Source of the DNA: a virus
Reading direction: 5' to 3' (one strand)
DNA length: 21,854 nucleotides
Virus record (IMG/VR): IMGVR_UViG_3300036715_001049
Coordinates: 1 to 21,854 of that record
The translations under genes and the position numbers were made by a program. Position 1 is the first letter of the stretch. Each line of letters begins with the position of its first letter. Below, one piece after another: positions 8,741-15,413 of this stretch. The notes beneath the pieces are model-generated. The model saw only the letters and a program-made list of their open reading frames with translations. It made no database searches and was not told the DNA's origin.

Positions 8741-8846
8741 CTTGCGGTGCTCGATCCATACGGCGGCAAGCGCCTTCCCGAACACTGCGGCTGCGATTGA
8801 TCCAAATGGCATGGCCGCAACCTAACACGAAAAGGAGCGCGGGTAA
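8741..8846 (+). other. Intergenic gap before the fibre module
   Basis: A 106-nt gap, the longest in the + strand late region. It ends with a strong ribosome site AAGGAG (8832-8837) 9 nt before the fibre ATG. I see no clear hairpin with a T-run and no good -35/-10 pair, although a weak late promoter cannot be excluded. Confidence 0.4.
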
Positions 8847-9410
8847 ATGACCTGGAGCGTTGCCGACTATAACACAAATCCCGACCTGAACGTGGCGATC
8901 AACGGGATCGACATTGCCGAACTGTGCGCGGCTGCGGGCTATAACAACGCCCTGCGGCAGATCATGGGTGATATTGCAGTCTGGGCTGCCGCATATGCCG
9001 TCACCTACCCCATCGCGATCAACAAGGGTGGATCGGGGCAGACCACTGCGGCTGCGGCCCTGACAGCATTTGGCGGGCTGAGTTCATCCTATCAGCGCCT
9101 GCCCCAAGTCGCCAAGGCTGCGGCGTTCTCGTTCGATCTCACGATGGACGGCGGGCATGTTCGCTATACCGGGGCGGCAGCGGCAGCGACAATCGACCCG
9201 AATGCAACCACGGCATTCCCGCGTGATGCTATTGTCTTGATCATCAACGATGGAACTGGCGCACTTACCATTACACGCGGCGCAGGTGTTTCATTGATAT
9301 GGGCATCAAGCGGTGCGGATGCCAACCGCACGCTGGCAGTGGGGGGCATGGCTACCATTATTCAGGTCGCAGTGAACCGCTGGTTCATTTCCGGCGCGGG
9401 GCTGACATGA
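8847..9410 (+). CDS. Tail fibre / tail spike-associated protein (187 aa)
   Basis: 187 residues from ATG 8847 with AAGGAG at 8832-8837. The motif 'PIAINKGGSGQTTAAAALTAFGG' at about residues 55-77 is a very common repeat of phage fibres, and the C-terminal part ('AIVLIINDGTGALTITRGAGVSLIW', then '[15 protein letters not shown]') is a beta-structured domain common at the end of phage fibre proteins. It opens a module of four consecutive fibre-like genes. Probable role: trimeric fibre or fibre base contacting the host surface. The fibre class is well supported; which part of the fibre it forms is not known. Confidence 0.8.
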   Translation: MTWSVADYNTNPDLNVAINGIDIAELCAAAGYNNALRQIMGDIAVWAAAYAVTYPIAINKGGSGQTTAAAALTAFGGLSSSYQRLPQVAKAAAFSFDLTMDGGHVRYTGAAAAATIDPNATTAFPRDAIVLIINDGTGALTITRGAGVSLIWASSGADANRTLAVGGMATIIQVAVNRWFISGAGLT

Positions 9411-9766
9411 CCGGCGCAGTTGCTGCGGCAATCTTCAGCGGCGCGGGGGCCGCATTTACCGCATCGATCCCGGCTACGCTTTACGGCAGCGGCATAGGCG
9501 CAACCTCATCGGGCAGCGTCACGACTGCATCAGCCACGGCGACAGTCAGCGGCGGGGTTGCGGCCTACACCTATGCATGGGCCTACGTCAGTGGCGCGTC
9601 GGGCATCACGATCAACACGCCGACAGGTTCGGGAACGACATTCACTGCCACCGTCGCGGGTACGCTGAAAGAGGCAAGCTACAAAGTCACCGTCACCGAC
9701 AGCCTTGGGCATACCGCAGTCAGCGACTTGATAGTCGTCACCCTCGAATGGATTGATTCACGATGA
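9407..9766 (+). CDS. Ig-like/PKD-like small fibre-associated protein (119 aa)
   Basis: Start chosen at ATG 9407, overlapping the previous stop as ATGA; an in-frame ATG at 9299 would read deep inside the previous gene in a shadow frame. The product is 119 residues. The pattern '[22 protein letters not shown]' followed by '[19 protein letters not shown]' and '[27 protein letters not shown]' is that of a single immunoglobulin-like/PKD-like beta-sandwich (the Y-x-W core, the 'V-T-V-T-D' strand). Such domains decorate phage tails and fibres and bind carbohydrates weakly. It has no signal peptide. Role as fibre partner is inferred from its place between two fibre genes. Confidence 0.78.
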   Translation: MTGAVAAAIFSGAGAAFTASIPATLYGSGIGATSSGSVTTASATATVSGGVAAYTYAWAYVSGASGITINTPTGSGTTFTATVAGTLKEASYKVTVTDSLGHTAVSDLIVVTLEWIDSR

Positions 9767-11133
9767 CACGGCGCTCAGACATTACGGTGATGGCGGATGG
9801 GGTAACGCCCCAGTCCGGCGTATATGTGACCATCAAGAATGCGGGCGGCGCGCTGGCCGCGATCACCACGGACCTTGGCGTTGCTATCGCGGGCAGCACG
9901 GTCCTGAGCGGGCTGGACGGTTCGTTCTATTACAACGCTGCCGATGGGGCCTATACCGAGGAATACCGGCTGACCAGCAGCGGCGCTATCCGCAAGACGC
10001 TGGCAGTGACGCTGAATAGCATCGCGGGCGCTGTCACCAGCGTTGCCGCCCTCACTCTGGGTACGACTGGCGCTGATCTCACCAGCACTGTTGCCAACAG
10101 CACAACTAACCCGGTCATCACGCTCAACGTCCCGACCGCAAGCGTAGCCAATCGCGGCGCTTTGTCTGCTGCCGATTGGTCAACCTTCAACGGCAAGCAA
10201 TCCGCGATCACATTTGGCACCGGCGTGCAGACTGCGCTTGGGGTAAACATCGGCACGGCAGGCGCACCAGTGCTGTTGGGTGGCGCTGGGGGAACCCCGA
10301 CCAGCCTCACCTTGACCAACGCTACCGGCCTGCCGCTCTCGACGGGCGTAATGGGCAATCTCCCGGTCACAAACCTCGGCAGCGGGACCGGCGCATCATC
10401 CACGACGTTCTGGCGCGGTGATGGCACCTGGGCAACGCCTGCAGGCGGTGGCGGCACGACAACCAACGCGCTGACGATCAACAACGGCGGCGCGGGCGTA
10501 GCGTCGGGCGGGACGTTCAACGGCGCTTCGGCGATCACGATTAGCTACAACTCGATTGGGGCAACCCGCGCGGGTGCGATCACGTCGGGCGATCTGACGA
10601 TTGCGACCGCGCGGCTTGCTGGCCGCACGACGGCGGCGACCGGGGTGATTGAAGAGATCAGCGTCGGCTCTAACCTGTCGCTTTCGGCGGGGGTGCTGAA
10701 CACAGGTGCCACGGTGGCCTTGCTCGCATCGCCTGCGTTCACTGGCACGCCTACTGCACCGACCGCTGCCTCAGCGACCAGCACGACGCAGATTGCAACA
10801 ACTGCATTCGTGCAACAGGAAAAGGCATCGGCCATTCAGGCAGTTGCCAGCGCCTCCACAGTCACGCCAACCTTCCTGAACGATCAGGTCAACATCACTG
10901 CGCTCGCTGTTGCGTGCCAGCTTCTCAACCCGACCGGCACCGCGATTGAAAAGGGCATTGTGGTCCGCATCAAGGACAATGGCACGGCGCGCGCACTGAC
11001 CTACGACACGCAATATCGCGCTGTCGGGGTGACTCTGCCTTCGACCACGGTTATCAGCAAAACCCTTTACCTCGGCATGATCTACAATTCCACGGACACC
11101 AAGTGGGATGTGGTCGCAGTGGCTCAGGAATAG
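9763..11133 (+). CDS. Main tail fibre protein (456 aa)
   Basis: ATG at 9763 overlaps the previous stop as ATGA. The N-terminal part ('[24 protein letters not shown]') looks like a virion-binding beta domain. Typical fibre repeats follow: '[13 protein letters not shown]' at about 135-147, '[20 protein letters not shown]' and '[11 protein letters not shown]' at about 190-226, a gene-typical Gly-rich hinge, and '[20 protein letters not shown]' then 'QIATTAFV' at about 322-350, found in many fibre proteins before the tip. The C-terminal 100 residues form a beta-rich tip. Expected to be trimeric and to determine host adsorption. No chaperone or intramolecular autocleavage motif is evident. Confidence 0.88.
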   Translation: MTRRSDITVMADGVTPQSGVYVTIKNAGGALAAITTDLGVAIAGSTVLSGLDGSFYYNAADGAYTEEYRLTSSGAIRKTLAVTLNSIAGAVTSVAALTLGTTGADLTSTVANSTTNPVITLNVPTASVANRGALSAADWSTFNGKQSAITFGTGVQTALGVNIGTAGAPVLLGGAGGTPTSLTLTNATGLPLSTGVMGNLPVTNLGSGTGASSTTFWRGDGTWATPAGGGGTTTNALTINNGGAGVASGGTFNGASAITISYNSIGATRAGAITSGDLTIATARLAGRTTAATGVIEEISVGSNLSLSAGVLNTGATVALLASPAFTGTPTAPTAASATSTTQIATTAFVQQEKASAIQAVASASTVTPTFLNDQVNITALAVACQLLNPTGTAIEKGIVVRIKDNGTARALTYDTQYRAVGVTLPSTTVISKTLYLGMIYNSTDTKWDVVAVAQE

Positions 11134-11137
11134 GCCG

Positions 11138-11581
11138 ATGAAAGCGATCAACGTCCTACGGATGCGTAAGGCGGGTTCGTCCGCGCTCGGCACCCTAAGC
11201 ACCACTGAAACTACCGGCAGCAATACCGATTCCACTACCTACTGGGTTCGCGGGTTCGTCGCTGCAACCAGCACGGAGTTCGGGGAGACTGCTGCGGCTA
11301 TCGGCTCACTCGGCTCCACGGCACTTGGCGTGGCTACGGTGGTAGGCACTTACTGGCGCTCGACCATCAGCTTCACAGGTAATGGTCTGGTAACTGTCGA
11401 AGTGACTGGAAATCGCTCTGCCGGGGCCGTCAACACCTTCTCGGTCAGCGGCGTTGATCAAGGCACAGTTGGCGCGCCAACCTTCAACGCCGGGACCAAT
11501 ACAACGTCATTCCAGTTCGGATCGGCAAAAGCTAACCCGTTTGGCGCTGGCGGATCAACCCCCGCAATCGTCATTACATAA
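11138..11581 (+). CDS. Fibre-module protein, beta-rich (147 aa)
   Basis: Start at ATG 11138, 4 nt after the fibre stop, with AGGA a few bases upstream; a TTG at 11108 in frame would overlap the fibre gene. The 147-residue product is rich in Gly, Ser, Thr and Val with alternating strands ('VVGTYWRSTISFTGNGLVTVEVTGN'), and ends '...STPAIVIT'. No known catalytic motif. Being last in the fibre module suggests a fibre tip, a second receptor-binding protein, or a fibre-folding helper. Not recognised at family level. Confidence 0.75.
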   Translation: MKAINVLRMRKAGSSALGTLSTTETTGSNTDSTTYWVRGFVAATSTEFGETAAAIGSLGSTALGVATVVGTYWRSTISFTGNGLVTVEVTGNRSAGAVNTFSVSGVDQGTVGAPTFNAGTNTTSFQFGSAKANPFGAGGSTPAIVIT

Positions 11582-11592
11582 GGAGAGTAGAA

Positions 11593-11736
11593 ATGACCTA
11601 CCTGATCGGAATCATCGCCATCGCAGCCATCGGTTACGCCGTGGTCAAGCTGCTCCCCTCGTTCGGCAAGGCCAAGGACAACAGCACCGGCACGCCGCAT
11701 TCCCCGCGCGACGACCAGCCCGGCGATCTGCGCTAA
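11593..11736 (+). CDS. Tiny single-pass membrane protein (47 aa)
   Basis: ATG 11593 preceded by AGGAGAG at 11581-11587. The 47-residue product has an N-terminal hydrophobic helix (residues 3-21, 'YLIGIIAIAAIGYAVVKLL') and a charged, Pro/Asp-rich tail ending GDLR. First of a run of six tiny genes between the fibres and the phosphoesterase gene. It could be a small holin-like or lysis-modulating membrane protein; function is not determinable from sequence. Confidence 0.65.
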   Translation: MTYLIGIIAIAAIGYAVVKLLPSFGKAKDNSTGTPHSPRDDQPGDLR

Positions 11737-11751
11737 CAAGGAGTAAAAACC

Positions 11752-11841
11752 ATGTCAGGCACCCCAGGCCAACCCCTGCCGCCCCCTACGCCCACGCCCG
11801 TCCCTGTGCCGAGCGCACCTGTGCCAATCGAGCCGGGCTGA
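11752..11841 (+). CDS. Proline-rich micropeptide (29 aa)
   Basis: A 29-codon frame from ATG 11752, with a strong AAGGAG ribosome site at 11738-11743, and a TGATG overlap with the next gene (TGA 11839-11841, ATG 11841). About 13 of 29 residues are proline, in alternating P-x-P order, with almost no charge. The good ribosome site and exact coupling argue for real translation. It may be a structural peptide, or a leader whose Pro codons control translation of the next gene. Confidence 0.5.
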   Translation: MSGTPGQPLPPPTPTPVPVPSAPVPIEPG

Positions 11842-11969
11842 TGAGCGACTGGAAGATTGCGATGGTGTGCATGTTGCCGCTGCTGGCGATCTGGTGGCTA
11901 ATAGGAATGGCGGTTGATGGATTGGGGCCAGATCAAGACGCGGGCGGTATGGGCAGTGATGACCGATAA
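11841..11969 (+). CDS. Tiny membrane protein (42 aa)
   Basis: ATG 11841 overlaps the stop of the proline-rich frame. The 42-residue product has one membrane helix at about residues 6-24 ('IAMVCMLPLLAIWWLIGMA') and an acidic Gly/Asp-rich tail ending GSDDR. Part of the cassette of six tiny genes; possible holin-like or accessory membrane protein, family unknown. Confidence 0.62.
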   Translation: MSDWKIAMVCMLPLLAIWWLIGMAVDGLGPDQDAGGMGSDDR

Positions 11970-12078
11970 CCAGACTTGGGCGGTTATCGCCGCAGCAATC
12001 GGCATTGCAATGGTGGGCGTGTGGCTCTCGACCGCGCGCCAGATCGACCGCGCTTTGGAGAGGGCGTTCAAGCCATGA
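11917..12078 (+). CDS. Tiny membrane protein (53 aa), overlapping its upstream neighbour
   Basis: The frame starts at ATG 11917 (AGGA at 11903-11906), overlapping the previous gene by 53 nt; an alternative start is ATG 11959, giving 39 residues. One hydrophobic helix ('AVIAAAIGIAMVGVWLS') is followed by a basic amphipathic tail ending ALERAFKP. Its stop overlaps the next ATG (ATGA at 12075-12078). Such a helix plus basic tail is common in small phage membrane proteins near lysis genes. Function unknown. Confidence 0.6.
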   Translation: MDWGQIKTRAVWAVMTDNQTWAVIAAAIGIAMVGVWLSTARQIDRALERAFKP

Positions 12079-12260
12079 ACGAGATGTTCGATTCAATCCC
12101 CGATGGGGTTAAGCACCTGATCGACTTCCTCTCGATCACCACTCTCTTGGGGACGCTCGCTCAAATGCTACCGCACGTTGCCGCTTCGCTGACAATCGTA
12201 TGGACCGGGCTGCGGATATACGAAACCAAAACAGTGCAAGGCTGGCTGGGCAGGAAATGA
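12075..12260 (+). CDS. Small membrane protein, candidate holin-like (61 aa)
   Basis: Start chosen at ATG 12075 (ATGA overlap; GGAGAGG at 12057-12063). The 61-residue product carries an N-terminal amphipathic 'MFDSIPDGVKHLIDFLS', then two weak hydrophobic stretches ('ITTLLGTLAQMLPHVAASLTIVWTGL'), then 'RIYETKTVQGWLGRK'. I have seen this arrangement in small proteins next to tail genes in podoviruses of alphaproteobacteria, where it is sometimes called a holin. A role in lysis or in virion membrane interaction is inference. Confidence 0.65.
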   Translation: MNEMFDSIPDGVKHLIDFLSITTLLGTLAQMLPHVAASLTIVWTGLRIYETKTVQGWLGRK

Positions 12261-12403
12261 AGCTGCTCGCCGCCTTGGGGTTCGCGATGGTGCTTTTCAT
12301 CATCCGCTTCGATGGCTGGCCGTTCCTGATCGTATCGTTTTCCCTAGGTCATTTGGTTGGCCGTCGCGCACAGGTGGCCTTTGCCAACTCCCCCGCTAAG
12401 TGA
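12257..12403 (+). CDS. Tiny membrane protein (48 aa)
   Basis: ATG 12257 overlaps the previous stop as ATGA and has AGGA just upstream. The 48-residue product is mostly hydrophobic ('LLAALGFAMVLFIIRFDGWPFLIVSFSLGHLVG'), enough for one long or two short membrane segments with Arg/Asp-Gly in between, and ends 'RRAQVAFANSPAK'. Last of the six tiny genes. A small two-segment protein of this type could be a holin or antiholin; no family recognised. Confidence 0.62.
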   Translation: MKLLAALGFAMVLFIIRFDGWPFLIVSFSLGHLVGRRAQVAFANSPAK

Positions 12404-12410
12404 AGACAAG

Positions 12411-13571
12411 ATGCGCGAGGCCGCTGAGGCCCGTTTGCTCTATGCGTCCGCGACAGAAACGGCGGCGGCACTTGGCATCCCGCGCGGGACTTTATCCCAC
12501 AGACTCAGGGAAGCCGCCAAGCGCGGGATAGCGCCTGAAGCGGGGCTAAACCATCCGGTGGCCCAAGGCTTCGAATTACGGGGCTATTCCCACTACACAA
12601 AGACCGCCGCTGGCGAGCCGATATGGCTTAAGGCCCGCGCCACCGAACATGCCTATTGGGCTGGCATTGAAGCGGTGATTGAGGGCGTTTCATCGCTTGA
12701 CATTTCAGCACTGCCAACCCCGCCTGAGCCTCAATCCGACATCGTGCCATGGCTGCAAATTGGCGATGCACACATAGGTATGTTGGCCTCAGAGGAAGAA
12801 ACCGGAGCCAACTTCGACATTTCGATTGCGCAGCGCGAGATATGTGCCGCTGCCGCTGCCCTGATCGACGCAGCCCCGCCGTGCGAGCGCATGGTCATCA
12901 ATGACCTTGGCGACGGAACTCACTACGAAACATTTAAGGCGGTGACGCAGGCCCACGGGCATATCCTCGACTATGACACCCGCTATTGGAAGATGGTCGA
13001 AGCCTACGTCGAGATTTGCCAGTTCATAGTCGAACGCGCGCTGACCAAGGCGCAGACGGTCGATTGCATCTACAACCAAGGCAACCATTCCGAAAGCAAC
13101 GATAGCTGGATCGCTGTCACCATGCGGGCGCTTTACGGCAAGTCAGGCCGCGTCAACGTCCTGCGCAATGAGCGGCCCTTCATTGCCTACCGTATGGGCA
13201 AGACAATGGTGCTGGTTCACCATGGCCACAAGGCCAAGCCGGAAGCCGTCGCAAAGGTCATGGCGACCGACTATGCGGCGGATTGGGGCGAGACTGACTT
13301 CCGCTACATCGACGGCGGACACGTTCACCACAGTCAGCGCAAAGAGCTTCCGGGCTGCGTGTTTGAAAGCTGGAACAACCTCGCACCGGGCGACAAGTAT
13401 GCCCATGACGGCGGGTGGCGCTCAAAGCAGCTTATGAGCCTTGTCCTTCGCTCACGCACTTACGGCGAGCGCGGACGGACCCTGATGCCCGCCGAACTGG
13501 TGCGCGACATCATCCGCGAAAAGAACCCCGATCATTATGTTCCACCCCAGATGAGGGCGTTTGCAGCATGA
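12411..13571 (+). CDS. Helix-turn-helix/metallophosphoesterase fusion
   Basis: 386 residues from ATG 12411, 7 nt after the previous stop; an in-frame upstream start (12357) would overlap. Residues 8-40 ('LLYASATETAAALGIPRGTLSHRLREAAKRG') form a helix-turn-helix. Residues about 111-310 carry the calcineurin-like phosphoesterase motifs in order: D119-A-H121, GD-G-T-H at 167-171, GNH at 224-226, H270/H273, and GH-V-H at 303-306. These would bind two divalent metals and hydrolyse phosphodiester or phosphomonoester bonds; an Mre11-like nuclease is one option. The fusion with a DNA-binding unit suggests action on DNA. It sits between virion/membrane genes and lysis genes, so it may process phage DNA late. 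Substrate unknown. Confidence 0.82.
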   Translation: MREAAEARLLYASATETAAALGIPRGTLSHRLREAAKRGIAPEAGLNHPVAQGFELRGYSHYTKTAAGEPIWLKARATEHAYWAGIEAVIEGVSSLDISALPTPPEPQSDIVPWLQIGDAHIGMLASEEETGANFDISIAQREICAAAAALIDAAPPCERMVINDLGDGTHYETFKAVTQAHGHILDYDTRYWKMVEAYVEICQFIVERALTKAQTVDCIYNQGNHSESNDSWIAVTMRALYGKSGRVNVLRNERPFIAYRMGKTMVLVHHGHKAKPEAVAKVMATDYAADWGETDFRYIDGGHVHHSQRKELPGCVFESWNNLAPGDKYAHDGGWRSKQLMSLVLRSRTYGERGRTLMPAELVRDIIREKNPDHYVPPQMRAFAA

Positions 13572-13711
13572 ACGAAATCACCCCAAACCGTTCAAATGAA
13601 CGGCCTGATATGTGGCTTGGCAGGGACGCAGACGACAGCCCTGAAATCGTGGACGTGTTTGAACGGCCCGTTCCGCTGGTGGTTGTCGATAGCACCGAGA
13701 TCAAAGAATGA
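13568..13711 (+). CDS. Hypothetical acidic small protein (47 aa)
   Basis: ATG 13568 overlaps the phosphoesterase stop (ATGA) and its own stop overlaps the next ATG (13708). The product is 47 residues, acidic, soluble, with 'GRDADDSPEIVDVFERPVPLVVVDSTEIKE' at the end. No known motif. Tight coupling at both ends supports translation; function unknown, perhaps a partner of the phosphoesterase. Confidence 0.65.
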   Translation: MNEITPNRSNERPDMWLGRDADDSPEIVDVFERPVPLVVVDSTEIKE

Positions 13712-13887
13712 GCGCCCGCCCACTCGCGCTAACGGTCGATAGCGTCCCCGGCGACATTCCCGATTACGCCGATGCGCTGGCCGGCATCCTTGAACACCAT
13801 GCCCGGATGCTGCGGTTTGGCATTTCCACCGAAGACACGGCGCGCACCCTTTTACCGATCTTGCGGCTTGCAGCGAGGATAACCTGA
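13708..13887 (+). CDS. Hypothetical small protein (59 aa)
   Basis: ATG 13708 overlaps the previous stop as ATGA; the stop overlaps the lysozyme start as TGATG at 13885-13889. The 59-residue product has a predicted helical body ('DYADALAGILEHHARMLRFGIS', 'EDTARTLLPILRLAARI') and no membrane segment or signal peptide. It is translationally coupled to the lysozyme and could influence its expression. Family not recognised. Confidence 0.65.
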   Translation: MSARPLALTVDSVPGDIPDYADALAGILEHHARMLRFGISTEDTARTLLPILRLAARIT

Positions 13888-14330
13888 TGCCCAGACACAT
13901 TAACGCAGCCGGTTTCCAGCTTATCAAGGACTTTGAGGGCCTGCGCCTGAAAGCCTATCCCGATCCCGGCACGGGCGATGTCCCCTGGACTATCGGTTTC
14001 GGCTCGACCGTTCCTGTTGTCCACAAGGGCGATGTTATCACGCTGGAACAGGCGAACGAACGGCTCGCCAACGATCTGCGCAAGTTCGAAAGTGCAGTCG
14101 CCAATCTCGCGCCGGTCACCACCGATAACCAGTTCGCAGCGCTTGTGTCGTTCGCGTTCAACTGCGGTATCGGAAACCTTGAGGAATCCACGTTGCTGCG
14201 GATGCACCGTGACGGGCAATACACCTCGGCACGCGCACAGTTTGCCCGCTGGAACAAAGCTGCTGGCAAACCGATGGCGGGGCTGACAAGGCGCAGGGCT
14301 GCGGAAGCCGCGCTCTACGGTGCGCCATGA
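13887..14330 (+). CDS. Endolysin, T4-type lysozyme (GH24)
   Basis: 147 residues, the normal size for a single-domain phage lysozyme. The catalytic triad of GH24 is seen as E17 ('KDFEGLRLKAYPDPG'), D26 and T35 ('WTIGFGS'), with the E-to-D spacing of 9 as in T4 lysozyme and the longer D-to-T loop of P21/lambdoid forms. Further conserved parts are 'DNQFAALVSFAFNCG' and 'RWNKAAGKPMAGLTRRRAAEAALY'. It cleaves MurNAc-beta-1,4-GlcNAc bonds. There is no signal peptide or SAR anchor, so release needs a holin. It opens the lysis module and is followed by a small gene, the holin candidate and the spanins. Confidence 0.95.
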   Translation: MPRHINAAGFQLIKDFEGLRLKAYPDPGTGDVPWTIGFGSTVPVVHKGDVITLEQANERLANDLRKFESAVANLAPVTTDNQFAALVSFAFNCGIGNLEESTLLRMHRDGQYTSARAQFARWNKAAGKPMAGLTRRRAAEAALYGAP

Positions 14331-14563
14331 GCGTTATCGCCTTCCCCGGCATCAACATGGCCGATGTCCCCGCCATGCTGCACGTCTTGGCCGATCAGAT
14401 TGCAACCGGCGAATATGGCGAAGCGCGCGGGCTGGCTTACGCCTTCGTCACCGATGGGGACGATATGTATTGCAACCTGCTGGGCCGGATCAGTCAAATT
14501 GAAGGCGTGGGCCTGATGGCTATGGCTTCGACCATGCTTCAGACAATGGGGGACGAGGAATAA
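14327..14563 (+). CDS. Hypothetical protein in the lysis module (78 aa)
   Basis: ATG 14327 overlaps the lysozyme stop (ATGA) and its stop TAA overlaps the ATG of the next gene (14563). The 78-residue product is acidic and helical ('DVPAMLHVLADQIATGEYGEARGLAYAFV'), with Met-rich C-terminus ('GLMAMASTMLQTMGDEE') and no confident membrane segment. It resembles small proteins of unknown function found in many phages between endolysin and holin genes, but I cannot name the family. Confidence 0.7.
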   Translation: MSVIAFPGINMADVPAMLHVLADQIATGEYGEARGLAYAFVTDGDDMYCNLLGRISQIEGVGLMAMASTMLQTMGDEE

Positions 14564-14826
14564 TGCCACCGCTAGACACACCCGATGGCCGCAGGGGATG
14601 GGCGCTTGTTGCGCTTGTCGGCGGGGCCATGACGTTCACCGCGATTGCGTTCTTTGGCGCATGGGAATTGCGCGCCAGTGCGGGGTTCCTGTTCTGGCTG
14701 ACGCTGTGCGCTCAGGGACAGGTGGCAATCGTGCTGGCGAGCCTTGGCGGGCTGCTGGTGAAGCGCATGTTCAAGGTGACAAAGGACGGGCTGGATTACA
14801 GCGATCAGCAGGACGGCCAGCCATGA
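14563..14826 (+). CDS. Holin candidate, two membrane segments (87 aa)
   Basis: 87 residues. A short N-terminal tail is followed by two hydrophobic segments at about residues 12-34 ('GWALVALVGGAMTFTAIAFFGAW') and 39-67, then a basic/acidic C-terminal tail from about residue 67 (KRMFKVTKDGL..., ending QQDGQP). This is the shape of a two-segment (class II-like) holin. It lies between the lysozyme and the spanin pair, coupled by an ATGA overlap to the inner spanin gene (14823). It would form the lesion releasing lysozyme from the cytoplasm. The assignment rests on topology and neighbours; no family motif is recognised, and the tiny genes at 11593-12403 are competing candidates. Confidence 0.68.
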   Translation: MPPLDTPDGRRGWALVALVGGAMTFTAIAFFGAWELRASAGFLFWLTLCAQGQVAIVLASLGGLLVKRMFKVTKDGLDYSDQQDGQP

Positions 14827-15413
14827 TCGGCTGGCTCCTCGGCACGGTCGGCCTCGGCGGCATAGGCGCTGCAATCGCCTTTATCCCCGGTGCGCTGCCT
14901 GCCGTTTTAAGCGCCATCTCAGCCGCATGGGACGCCATCCGCCGTTACCCAAGGGAAGCGGCTATCGTGGGGTTGCTGATGGCCTGTGGCTGGCTGTGGC
15001 ACACGACAGGCAAGCGGAACGATACCATAGCCGCGCGGGATGCCACGATTGCCACCATGACCAAGGCCAGCGATGCAAACCACGCCGCGCAGGTCGCTCA
15101 GGTGCAGGCGATTGAAGCCAAGTCGAAACAGATCGCAAAGGACTCAGACAATGCCCATGAAACGCACCTTGCGGACGCTCGCATCGCCGCTGATCGCTAC
15201 ATCGCTGCTAACCGCGTGCGCCCATCCGCAGCCCATATCAGCACCCCCGGTCAAGCCAGCGGTGGAACAGACCCCGGAGTTCATGAAAGCCTGCCCGCAG
15301 GAACCGTCATGGTATCCGAAGGGGACGTGCAAATCTGCACAGCCAATACAACCTACGCCATAGACGCGCACAATCTGGCGCAGGCGAAGATTGACGCTGG
15401 GTTAGCGAAGTAG
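14823..15413 (+). CDS. Inner-membrane spanin, Rz-like (196 aa)
   Basis: Start at ATG 14823, overlapping the holin candidate stop as ATGA; upstream in-frame starts would run through that gene. The protein has N-terminal hydrophobic stretches (residues 3-30 and 46-60, 'AAIVGLLMACGWLW') and a long periplasmic helical part ('NDTIAARDATIATMTKASDAN' to about 130), as expected of an inner spanin. The C-terminus 'ICTANTTYAIDAHNLAQAK' resembles the conserved end of many Rz-like proteins. It would link to the outer spanin embedded in it (15151-15363) and fuse the membranes at the end of lysis. Longer and with one more hydrophobic stretch than lambda Rz. The last 12 nt overlap the end of the convergent - strand gene. 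Confidence 0.8.
   Translation: MIGWLLGTVGLGGIGAAIAFIPGALPAVLSAISAAWDAIRRYPREAAIVGLLMACGWLWHTTGKRNDTIAARDATIATMTKASDANHAAQVAQVQAIEAKSKQIAKDSDNAHETHLADARIAADRYIAANRVRPSAAHISTPGQASGGTDPGVHESLPAGTVMVSEGDVQICTANTTYAIDAHNLAQAKIDAGLAK
15151..15363 (+). CDS. Outer-membrane spanin lipoprotein, Rz1-like, nested in the inner spanin gene
   Basis: A 70-residue frame entirely inside the inner spanin gene, shifted +1. Start at ATG 15151 with AAGGA about 8 nt upstream (15157 is an alternative). The N-terminus is basic (MPMKRTLR), followed by a hydrophobic stretch and a lipobox 'LLTAC', with lipidation at Cys23. The mature part begins CAHPQPIS and is rich in proline, as usual in Rz1 proteins. Signal peptidase II would process it and it would sit in the outer membrane, contacting the inner spanin across the periplasm. 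The nested arrangement as in lambda Rz/Rz1 makes this a strong call. Confidence 0.88.
   Translation: MPMKRTLRTLASPLIATSLLTACAHPQPISAPPVKPAVEQTPEFMKACPQEPSWYPKGTCKSAQPIQPTP

Noticed and set aside
9951-10538. 195-codon - strand frame opposite the main fibre gene
   Set aside because: Its low-complexity Pro/Val/Ala content mirrors the repetitive fibre codons; the + strand frame has clear fibre motifs.
13887-14330. Lysozyme as a SAR or secreted endolysin
   Set aside because: The N-terminus is soluble and begins directly with the catalytic region; no hydrophobic signal or anchor is present.
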